Of a DNA stretch of 49,471 nucleotides, positions 8,252 through 15,138 are shown in pieces. Position 1 is the first letter of the stretch; each line of letters opens with the position of its first letter. Origin of the DNA: Desulfobacteraceae bacterium (lineage in GTDB: Bacteria > Desulfobacterota > Desulfobacteria > Desulfobacterales > RPRI01); the NCBI GenBank assembly GCA_011391695.1, contig JAABQB010000021.1, positions 1 through 49,471 on the forward strand, written 5' to 3'. The notes below the pieces were generated by a model. It saw nothing but the letters and a program-made list of their open reading frames with translations, ran no database searches and was not told where the DNA came from. Position numbers and translations under genes: made by a program.

Positions 8252-8855
8252 TGACCATCCTGTGGTTCTGCGCGGCCTGAAGCAGATTATCGAAGATGAA
8301 CAGGATATGGAAATTGTCGGAGAAGCGGGAAATGCCAGGGAATGTTTTTCGCTTATTCGAAATACGGACTGTGATCTGGTTGTCCTTGATATAAATCTGC
8401 CTGACAGAAGCGGTATCGATGTGCTGAATCAACTGAAATACGAGAAACCGGACCTTCTGATCTTAGTTCTGAGCGTTCTTCCGGAGGATCAGTATGCTTT
8501 TAGGCTGATCAAAGCCGGCGCCTCAGGATATCTCATGAAAGAGAGCGCCCTGACAGACCTGGTTAAGGCCATTAGAAAGGTGAGTTCTGGGGTCAAGTAT
8601 ATCAGTGCGTCTCTACACGAGAATATGATTTTAAAATCCGATTTTTCTGAAAAGTTGTCTCACGAGAGCCTTTCAAACCGGGAATTTCAGATATTATGCA
8701 TGATTGCCCGGGGAATGGCGCTCAAGAGTATCGCATTAGAACTTCGTGTCAGCGAAAAAACTGTCAGCACCTACCGCAGCCGTATCATGGAAAAAATGAA
8801 AATGAGCAATAATTCAGATATGATACGCTATGCTTTGGAACACCGCCTCATCTGA
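8229..8855 (+). CDS. NarL/FixJ-family response regulator
   Basis: This 208-residue protein has an N-terminal receiver domain (DD at 8-9, phosphoacceptor Asp54 in VVLDINLPD, Lys in LMKESA) and a C-terminal LuxR-type helix-turn-helix (about 145-205: LSNREFQILCMIARGMALK, then VSEKTVSTYRSRIMEKM). It should be phosphorylated by the overlapping upstream kinase and then bind DNA as a dimer. The ATG lies inside the kinase coding region, which suggests coupled translation. Target genes cannot be assigned; the operon itself is a plausible target. Confidence 0.93.
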   Translation: MIKVIIVDDHPVVLRGLKQIIEDEQDMEIVGEAGNARECFSLIRNTDCDLVVLDINLPDRSGIDVLNQLKYEKPDLLILVLSVLPEDQYAFRLIKAGASGYLMKESALTDLVKAIRKVSSGVKYISASLHENMILKSDFSEKLSHESLSNREFQILCMIARGMALKSIALELRVSEKTVSTYRSRIMEKMKMSNNSDMIRYALEHRLI

Positions 8856-8954
8856 ACATTGCGGACATCGTTGAATTTAAAGATTTCAGACAGGATCAAC
8901 AGGATGGACAGGATAATTCAATACATGTTTCGGGCCGCTTATCCGGAGCAGGCT

Positions 8955-8986
8955 GAAAAGATCATGTTAATTCTGTAAATACTGTC
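8955..8986 (+). repeat. Dispersed intergenic repeat, copy 3
   Basis: AAAAGATCATGTTAATTCTG followed by TAAATACTGTC matches the copies at 208-240 and 336-360. The ten bases before it (GGAGCAGGCT) resemble those before copy 2. Confidence 0.6.
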
Positions 8987-9002
8987 GGATATGCTTTTTT
9001 TC

Positions 9003-9118
9003 GATGTACGATGTTCGATATTCGATCTTCGATCCTAACCCACCCTTAACGCTATACCCTAATCTAACTATTCACTCGCTACTCCCTGTTCGATATTCGA
9101 TCTCCGATATTCGATAAA
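9003..9118. repeat. Degenerate TTCGATATTCGAT word repeat
   Basis: The segment is built from TTCGATATTCGATCTTCGAT-like words, then CCCTAATC-like and TTCACTCGC-like words, then TTCGATATTCGAT again. Units are neither equal in length nor separated by unique spacers, so this is not a CRISPR array. Confidence 0.55.
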
Positions 9119-9297
9119 AGAAACTGTAGGGATTACCCTACAGAAAATATCAGGTTTCCCTGACAGACAAACGCCCAACATATTTATATAAAGCCGACGT
9201 AAGTGTAATCTCTGAATAATAATTTGCTCCCTAACCCGCCGCGGTGCGGGTAATGGTTCCGATCGGAAAGTCTTTAACGGAATAAATGGAGGAAGGC

Positions 9298-9891
9298 ATG
9301 ACTGATGTATTGTTACGGAAGAGGACCAAAAGCGAACCCCAAAATGCTACAGATTGGAACAACCTCGGGCGCACTTACGGCAAACTCAAGCGCTATGATG
9401 AGGCAATAGAAGCCTTCCGTCAGGCAGTGCGCGTCAATCCCGGTTATGTCTGTGCCTGGGACAACCTCGCGAGCACTTACAGCGATCTCAAGCGCTATGA
9501 TTATGCAATTGAAGCCTACCGTCAGTTAGTGCGCATCAATCCGGCGCATGCCGAAACCTGGTACAAACTCGGGGTCAGTCTATTCAGACTCAAAAGCTAT
9601 GATGGCGCCATAGATGCCTACCGGCAAGCCATCCGCATATATCCGGATTATGCCAGAGCCTGGAACAATCTCGGAGTCAGTCTACTCAAACTTAAACGCT
9701 ATGATGAGGCAATAGAAGCCTTTCGTCAGGCAGTGCACATAAATCCGAAGCATGTTTACGCCTGGATTGACCTCGGGCATACTTACGTCCTTTACGGCAA
9801 CAAGTCAGCCGCCATGTTCGTCGTACGGAAACTGCGACACCTCGATCCTGACCGGGCTGACAAGCTATTCAGTCTAATCATGCAACGCTGA
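9298..9891 (+). CDS. TPR-repeat protein
   Basis: The 197-residue protein consists almost entirely of five tetratricopeptide repeats of 34 residues, each built on a W-NLG--Y--LKRYDEAIEAFRQAV-INP pattern. There is no signal peptide, so it is expected in the cytoplasm as a protein-binding scaffold. Neighbouring repeats are highly alike at DNA level as well, indicating recent internal duplication. GGAGGAAGG lies 5 bases before the ATG at 9298; the ATG at 9286 would overlap the ribosome binding site and is rejected. No partner is suggested by the context. Confidence 0.88.
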   Translation: MTDVLLRKRTKSEPQNATDWNNLGRTYGKLKRYDEAIEAFRQAVRVNPGYVCAWDNLASTYSDLKRYDYAIEAYRQLVRINPAHAETWYKLGVSLFRLKSYDGAIDAYRQAIRIYPDYARAWNNLGVSLLKLKRYDEAIEAFRQAVHINPKHVYAWIDLGHTYVLYGNKSAAMFVVRKLRHLDPDRADKLFSLIMQR

Positions 9892-10237
9892 TGGCATTAA
9901 AGAAGACTGAAAAGAGAAAAAATATCATGACATATAAAAGGAACTACAGCATCAAGCTATTTGTTGGTCATCCGGTTGATGCATCCTTCCTGCTATACGT
10001 AACAAAAAGGTGATTGCAACTTAAGCGTATCAGGTTCTTTATCTATCTGTATTTTGCCGCTAATTCTGCCCCCCGTGTGACGGGGATATAGATATAACTG
10101 TACAGATTCCAATCTCCGGTCACTTTCCCCCTTCTCATCCCGGCCATGAGGGTGTAAAAACCCCCACTTTTTTAATTGTGTATAATCCGAAACTGGGTTT
10201 AAAAGTGGTAAAGTAGTGGCAATAAATGACTAATAAA
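9892..10237. other. Spacer with no recognised gene
   Basis: About 350 bases between the TPR gene and the tRNA terminator. A 28-codon open frame at 9927-10013 has no family resemblance and no clear ribosome binding site; I see nothing else. Confidence 0.4.
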
Positions 10238-10272
10238 TAAAAAAAGGGGCTAACCATGACTTGGCTAACCCC
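10238..10272 (-). terminator. Rho-independent terminator of tRNA-Ala
   Basis: Read on the minus strand, GGGGTTAGCC pairs with GGTTAGCCCC (10 bp with two G-U pairs) around a 7-base loop and is followed by seven T. It lies 11 bases past the 3' end of the tRNA. Confidence 0.8.
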
Positions 10273-10283
10273 TTGATTTTTTT

Positions 10284-10359
10284 TGGTGGAGCTGAGGGGG
10301 ATCGAACCCCTGGCCTCATGACTGCCAGTCATGCGCTCTCCCAGCTGAGCTACAGCCCC
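10284..10359 (-). tRNA. tRNA-Ala (anticodon GGC)
   Basis: On the minus strand the 76-base sequence begins GGGGCTGTAGCTCAGCTGGG, has the anticodon stem TGACT/AGTCA enclosing GGC, the T-loop GGTTCGATCCC and ends GCTCCACCA, so CCA is encoded. The acceptor stem GGGGCTG pairs with CAGCTCC with one wobble. The GGC anticodon reads GCC and GCU alanine codons. Confidence 0.96.
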
Positions 10360-10442
10360 GATTTGTATCCGGCCAAGTAACAAAAAGCGTTGAGAGTGTC
10401 AACATCAAATTCAAAATTTCACGTTAACTTCACGTTAACTTG

Positions 10443-10471
10443 TTGACAAAATCGGGGACAGAAAATAGTAT
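10443..10471 (+). promoter_or_regulatory. Sigma-70 type promoter
   Basis: TTGACA (10443-10448) and TAGTAT (10466-10471) are separated by 17 bases. It points at the small zinc-ribbon gene and ppiD; transcription would begin near 10478. Confidence 0.6.
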
Positions 10472-10519
10472 TCAAAACTCCGAATCAGAGTAATGCCGGA
10501 CGCAAAGCCGGTGGAATAC
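10468..10519 (+). other. Candidate structured RNA leader
   Basis: GTATTC (10468-10473) and GAATAC (10514-10519) could close two small hairpins: ACTC/GAGT (10477-10480 with 10488-10491) and CCGG/CCGG (10496-10499 with 10508-10511). The loop ACGCAAAG gives the string GGACGCAAAGCC, also found in cyclic-di-GMP (GEMM) riboswitches, but the rest of the GEMM consensus is not evident. The promoter above would exclude the left arm of the closing stem, so both readings cannot hold. Confidence 0.3.
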
Positions 10520-10563
10520 AGGATCATAATTGTTGATATTTGTTTGAAATAAAAGGTTTAGTT

Positions 10564-10815
10564 ATGATGAAAAATGTCGGTATCAGGAGGCCGCGCGCAG
10601 GCAATATCCGGCAAAAAGCCGGTCCGGATGCGTTTAAGGAATTTGATGCTACACAGCTTTATTGTCCTAAATGCAAGAAGGCAGTTCCGGTTCGGAAACG
10701 CCTTCTTCTTGTTATTTCCGAAGGGGACAAGTATGAGTATCTGTGCGCTTTTTGTTCCGAATCTGTCGGCACAAAGATTGACAGGAAGAACAAACCCGTT
10801 ACCATAATCTATTAA
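10564..10815 (+). CDS. Small zinc-ribbon protein
   Basis: This 83-residue basic cytoplasmic protein contains a zinc ribbon: YCPKCKK (CxxC) and, some 27 residues later, CAFC (CxxC). The remainder is not recognised. The start is ATG at 10564, with AAAGG 7 bases upstream. It precedes the PpiD-type gene by 48 bases on the same strand and shares a probable promoter at 10443. A second small zinc-ribbon gene follows ppiD at 12806. Zinc binding is inferred from the Cys pairs; function is unknown. Confidence 0.8.
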   Translation: MMKNVGIRRPRAGNIRQKAGPDAFKEFDATQLYCPKCKKAVPVRKRLLLVISEGDKYEYLCAFCSESVGTKIDRKNKPVTIIY

Positions 10816-10863
10816 TAACTGCCGCATTATTTCGGCGGCGAAGAAGGATTTAAGGATAATATA

Positions 10864-12762
10864 ATGCTTGATTTAATGCGAAAAAACGCCGGTTCCTGGA
10901 TAATAAAAGGGCTTCTCGGCATTATTGTTGTGGTATTTGTATTCTGGGGAGTCGGAAGCTTTCGTGCTCAAAGAGGGAACAGGGTCGCTTTAGTAAACGG
11001 AGAAGTAATTACCGGCCATGAGTATCAGGAGGCATATAACAGCCTTGTTGAGCAGGTGCGCGCCCAGTTCGGAAAGAGCCTTGATGAAAACATGCTGAAG
11101 GCTCTTGATCTTAAGAAGAAAGCACTGGATCGTCTGATCGAAAGGAAGATTGTTGTTAAAGAGGCCGAAAAAATGAAGTTCAGAGTAACAAATGAGGAGC
11201 TTTCTCAAGCCATAGTAAATATAAAGGCATTTCAGTCAGACGGTGTTTTTAACAAGAAAGTATATGAAAGGGCTTTAAGCCAGAACCATATGACCCCCGA
11301 ATTATTCGAGGCTTCCGTAAAGGAATCCATGCTCATAGAAAGGATAATGTCTTTTGTAACGGGAGGAGTCAGGATATCCGATCAGGAAGCTCTGGAGTGG
11401 TTCAAGTGGAAAGGGGCCTCGGTAAATGTGGATTATGTTATTTTTAATCCTGAGAGATACACGGGTATAAATCCAGCAATTGAAGAACTGAAGGCTTTCT
11501 TTGAGAAGAATAAGAAGGCATATAAGACTGAAGATAAAATTAAGATCAGTTATCTTATGTTTGAGCCCGGCTCTTATGCATCGAAGGCAACAGTCGAAGA
11601 TAAGGATATAAACGAGTTTTACGAAACTAACATCGACAAATTCAAACGTCCTAAAATGGTTGAGGCAAGGCATATTCTGTTAAAGGTGGAGGAGGGCGCC
11701 AGCCCGGAGATAGTTGAAGAGACAAGGGTTAAGATCGCAAATATACTTAAGATGATAAAAGAGGGCCAGCCATTCGAAGATCTTGCAAAAAAGTATTCGG
11801 ATTGCCCCAGCAGGTCAAAGGGCGGGTATCTTGGTGCTTTTCAAAAGAAGGATATGGTCGAGCCGTTTGCAGGTACGGCTTTTTCATTAAAACCGGGCGA
11901 AATCAGCGAACCTGTTTTAACCAGGTTCGGGTGGCATATTATTAAAACTGAAAAAGTGAATGAGGAAAAGGTTTTTTCCCTCCAGGAGACACGCGGCGCT
12001 ATTTTAAAAAAGATTTCGGAAGACAAAGCAAAAAACCTCGCATATGATGAAGCTGAAGCAGTTTATAATGATTCCCTACAAATGAAAGATCTGGCTAAAG
12101 CAGCTGAAAAACATGGCCTGACAATAAAAATGACCGATTTCTTTTCCAAAAATGAGGCTTCTCAGATAACAGGAATAGATAACCCAACCCTTATTGCATC
12201 TGAAGCCTTCGCGATGCCTGAAAAGGAGATAAGTGATGTAAAGGAGTCAGGAAACGGATACACCATTATTCAGGTTGTGGGTAAAATGGCGGCAAAGATA
12301 CCTGAATTGAAGGATGTTAATGACGCAGTTAAGGCTGATCTTGTAAAGGAAAAGCAGAATGAAAAGGCTGAAAAAGAAGCCGGCGCTCTTCTGACTGCCC
12401 TTAAGAATGGCGGGGACTTGACAAAGGAAAGTGCCAAGTACGGGCTTTCAGTCAGTGAGACAGGGTTTTTCATGCGTAATGATAATATCCCAAATATCGG
12501 ACAGGAACCGCAGATTGCTGAGGCAGCTTTTACGCTGTCAAAAGAGAGGCTGTTCCCGGAGAGTGCAGTAAGGGGAACAAAAGGCCATTATGTCATAAGA
12601 TTCAAGGAAAAGAAGGACCCATCTTCCGAAGGATTTGACAAGGAGAAGGATAACATAAGGAAGGCGCTCCTTGAACAGAAAAAGATAAAAACATTTGACG
12701 CGTGGCTGGCCCAGGCAAAAAGCAGGAGCAAGATCGAAGTAGATAAAGAATCTAAGGAATAA
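10864..12762 (+). CDS. ppiD: PpiD/SurA-type peptidyl-prolyl isomerase, membrane anchored
   Basis: This 632-residue protein has one N-terminal membrane helix (about 12-32, IIKGLLGIIVVVFVFWGVGS), which anchors it facing the periplasm. Next come a SurA_N-type chaperone region (about 35-200) and a parvulin rotamase domain (about 255-360: EARHILLKVEEG ... LGAFQKKDMVEPF ... GWHIIKTE), then a long C-terminal region. Organisation and length match PpiD, which assists folding of secreted and outer membrane proteins at the Sec translocon. It is probably co-transcribed with the two zinc-ribbon genes on either side and ends before the perfect hairpin at 13035. Confidence 0.92.
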   Translation: MLDLMRKNAGSWIIKGLLGIIVVVFVFWGVGSFRAQRGNRVALVNGEVITGHEYQEAYNSLVEQVRAQFGKSLDENMLKALDLKKKALDRLIERKIVVKEAEKMKFRVTNEELSQAIVNIKAFQSDGVFNKKVYERALSQNHMTPELFEASVKESMLIERIMSFVTGGVRISDQEALEWFKWKGASVNVDYVIFNPERYTGINPAIEELKAFFEKNKKAYKTEDKIKISYLMFEPGSYASKATVEDKDINEFYETNIDKFKRPKMVEARHILLKVEEGASPEIVEETRVKIANILKMIKEGQPFEDLAKKYSDCPSRSKGGYLGAFQKKDMVEPFAGTAFSLKPGEISEPVLTRFGWHIIKTEKVNEEKVFSLQETRGAILKKISEDKAKNLAYDEAEAVYNDSLQMKDLAKAAEKHGLTIKMTDFFSKNEASQITGIDNPTLIASEAFAMPEKEISDVKESGNGYTIIQVVGKMAAKIPELKDVNDAVKADLVKEKQNEKAEKEAGALLTALKNGGDLTKESAKYGLSVSETGFFMRNDNIPNIGQEPQIAEAAFTLSKERLFPESAVRGTKGHYVIRFKEKKDPSSEGFDKEKDNIRKALLEQKKIKTFDAWLAQAKSRSKIEVDKESKE

Positions 12763-12805
12763 CAGGATCATTTCAGAAATATTCGGTGCATGGAGGGGCG
12801 GCCTT

Positions 12806-13036
12806 ATGGACGATGACATGGAAAAGAATCAGACTTATTCTGCTAAAAAATGCCCGGAATGCATGGCCCATATTCCTGCTGACGCCGTAGTCTGTCCATC
12901 GTGCAAGAGACGGATAGGCAAGAGATCGGATACAGGAATGGCAAAGAAAGCTATCGACTGGAAGTCGTACATAATGTTGATTATATCGTGGGCTGCTTTC
13001 GCCTTTTACATGTGGTGGGCTTTTTTCAGGAAATAA
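12806..13036 (+). CDS. Zinc-ribbon membrane protein
   Basis: This 76-residue protein carries KKCPECMAHIP and VVCPSCKRRIG, two CxxC knuckles of a double-Cys2 zinc ribbon, followed by a single membrane helix (about 53-72, IMLIISWAAFAFYMWWAFF). GGAGGGG lies 7 bases before the ATG. Such proteins are common but uncharacterised. It follows ppiD by 43 bases, and its stop codon lies at the edge of the terminator hairpin. Confidence 0.8.
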   Translation: MDDDMEKNQTYSAKKCPECMAHIPADAVVCPSCKRRIGKRSDTGMAKKAIDWKSYIMLIISWAAFAFYMWWAFFRK

Positions 13037-13064
13037 AGGAGACATGCCGGGGCATGTCTCCTTT
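13035..13064. terminator. Bidirectional hairpin terminator
   Basis: AAAGGAGACATGCC (13035-13048) is the exact reverse complement of GGCATGTCTCCTTT (13051-13064). A and T ends on both sides allow termination in either direction between two convergent operons. Confidence 0.85.
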
Positions 13065-13090
13065 AAGTTAAGGAAGCTTATTCAACGATC

Positions 13091-13765
13091 TCACTTTGCA
13101 ATCATTGCCCGCATCATGTCGCCTGCGTTTTCGGCATGGTCTGCAACCGAGCCGATTATCTCTGTAAGCCTTATCATGTGAAATACTGTAACAGGGTCCA
13201 TCTCCATGTTAAATATCTTCTGCTTTAACATGTGTTCAATCTTGTCGGCTTCGTGTTCCTGACGACGGAGAGTCCTTATTATTTCCTTGACCACCTCTCT
13301 TTGCTTGTCCGAAAAAGAGTCGAAGTACTTTCTTGCTTCTGCAACCATCTTGCTCAATTCTTCTATGGGGTCAATGGTCGCATCAACTAAAAGGAAAAAA
13401 TCCTTGGAAAGTTCTGCGGGAATCCCCGGCTCAACCCTGTATGAAATCCAGTCGAGCACATCTTCAACAGCATCAAGAACGGCATCCTGTTCCCTTAAAT
13501 ACATGAACAGCTGAAACTTATCTACAGGCATCATAGTCCCTTTGGGGAGGTGCCCCCTGATGCGCCTTTTTATTGTGTCTGCTTCTCTTTCAAGCCGGAT
13601 GACTTCCTGACGGAGATCTTCGAAAGATTTACAATTTTCTTCCACATGGCATTCAACTGCCTGCTGAAAAGCCCACGCGCACTCCTTTACTTTTTCGGCA
13701 TGTTCCTGGAGACCGTCAAAAGGTGATGACATGAAGAGGGATAAGAAAGGAATTCTCATATTCAC
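13091..13765 (-). CDS. DUF47 (PhoU-like) protein, PiT partner
   Basis: This 224-residue, largely alpha-helical protein matches the DUF47/TIGR00153 family: FQQAVECHVEENC, LEREADTIKRRIRGHLPKG and a second similar half with LRRQEHEADKIEHML, giving two three-helix bundles as in PhoU. Such proteins are encoded with PiT permeases and are thought to regulate phosphate transport. Here the start codon overlaps the permease stop codon in an ATGA arrangement, so the two are translationally coupled. It lacks a membrane segment. Confidence 0.92.
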   Translation of the reverse strand: MNMRIPFLSLFMSSPFDGLQEHAEKVKECAWAFQQAVECHVEENCKSFEDLRQEVIRLEREADTIKRRIRGHLPKGTMMPVDKFQLFMYLREQDAVLDAVEDVLDWISYRVEPGIPAELSKDFFLLVDATIDPIEELSKMVAEARKYFDSFSDKQREVVKEIIRTLRRQEHEADKIEHMLKQKIFNMEMDPVTVFHMIRLTEIIGSVADHAENAGDMMRAMIAK

Positions 13766-14997
13766 ATCCTTTGTAAAATAAATTGAAGTATCTTGTAAAT
13801 AGCCATGCAGGTAAATGCGGCTGCCGGCAAGGTCAAAAGCCAGTAAAATATGATTTCATATACGAGCCTCAGGTTGAGGGCTTCCATTCCGCGGGCCATG
13901 CCTACTCCAAGAACCCCGCCTACCGCGGCATGTGTAGTTGAAACGGGGAGTCCGAGTTTTGAAGCAATAAGAACCGTTGTTGCCGCCGCAAACTCAACGC
14001 AGAAACCACGACTGTTGCTCAGATGTGTTATCTTTGTGCCGAGAGTTTCCATTACACGGCGGCCCGCCATCATTATACCTAAAGCAATCCCGACACCTCC
14101 GAAAAGAAGAAGAAAAAAAGGGACCGGAACCTGATCTCCCACCGTGCCGGTTTGTACAAAGAAATATATTACCGCAAGAGGCGCTATGGCATTTGCGACG
14201 TCATTTGCGCCCTGCGCCAGCGCGACATAACAAGCTGTTCCGACCTGAATATACCTGAAGATTCCTTCGCCGTTGTCCCCGGAAATATTCCTCTTAACGC
14301 GCTTTAAAAAGAACTTTGCAATATAGCCGATTAATGCTGCAATTATTATGGCAATCAGGACAGCCATCGGAGTTCCGATCGAAAGCGTATTCCCAAGAGG
14401 CGTTTTGAAGAGAAAAGATAACACTACAATAAAAATCGAGATTCCGACAAAAAACGGAGAAAGTTTCAACGCCCTGTCAAAAGAATCGTTTCTCGAAATA
14501 ATCAATCTTTTAATAATACTGAACATTATGAATGAAAGAATAATACTTAAAGCGGGGGAAATAATCCAGCTTAATATTACCGATGTAAGCTTTCCCCATT
14601 GTATTGCTTTAAAACCGCCTGCAATAATCCCGAATCCTATCATTGCGCCGACAATGGAGTGCGTTGTTGAAATCGGCATTGATTTCCAGGTGGCAAAACT
14701 GACCCATAAAGCTGCTGACAGAAGCGCTGCAAGGGCTCCTACAAACGCAATGTGTGGATCATTCAATATCTCATTTGAGACTATGCCTTTGCGGATTGTA
14801 TCGGTTACGTGGGATCCGATGAATGCCGCGCCGACCAGATTGAGAATCGAAGCAATAACAACAGCCTGCCGAACAGTAATTGCTTTTGCGCCGACAGAAC
14901 TTGCCATGGAATTGGCAACATCATTTGCCCCGATGTTCCATGCCATGTAAAATCCGAAAACGAATCCAGCAATAAGGATAATATATTCAGTACTCAT
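13762..14997 (-). CDS. pit: PiT-family inorganic phosphate permease
   Basis: The 411-residue polytopic membrane protein shows both halves of the PHO4 signature: GANDVANSMASSVGAKAIT near the N-terminus and GANDVANAIAPLA near residue 260, plus PISTTHSIVGA and PVSTTHAAVGGVLG. These repeats bind phosphate and the coupling cation (H+ or Na+). It is the first gene of a two-gene operon with the DUF47 regulator. The inverted twin repeats and total length are normal for bacterial PiT. Confidence 0.95.
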   Translation of the reverse strand: MSTEYIILIAGFVFGFYMAWNIGANDVANSMASSVGAKAITVRQAVVIASILNLVGAAFIGSHVTDTIRKGIVSNEILNDPHIAFVGALAALLSAALWVSFATWKSMPISTTHSIVGAMIGFGIIAGGFKAIQWGKLTSVILSWIISPALSIILSFIMFSIIKRLIISRNDSFDRALKLSPFFVGISIFIVVLSFLFKTPLGNTLSIGTPMAVLIAIIIAALIGYIAKFFLKRVKRNISGDNGEGIFRYIQVGTACYVALAQGANDVANAIAPLAVIYFFVQTGTVGDQVPVPFFLLLFGGVGIALGIMMAGRRVMETLGTKITHLSNSRGFCVEFAAATTVLIASKLGLPVSTTHAAVGGVLGVGMARGMEALNLRLVYEIIFYWLLTLPAAAFTCMAIYKILQFILQRM

Positions 14998-15138
14998 TAT
15001 TAAGTATCAAATTTCCTAAATGATATCTTTCTGGTGGTCTGAAAATGTTCGGGGATAACAATCTGCTCACTTTTGCATGGCGGAATAACATGATGTGATA
15101 TGCAAATCAAGTTAATGTTTTGCCGGTTTCAGTGAATA

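Larger units (their letters stand above)
8856..9297. other. Repeat-rich spacer without a gene
   Basis: The 440-base spacer contains an ACAGGAT reiteration at 8889-8920, copy 3 of the AAAAGATCATG repeat at 8955-8986 and the word repeats at 9003-9118. I see no convincing coding region; a promoter for the TPR gene may lie in its last 150 bases. Confidence 0.5.

Noticed and set aside
9003-9118. CRISPR array
   Set aside because: Repeat units are short, unequal and not separated by unique spacers; no cas genes are near.
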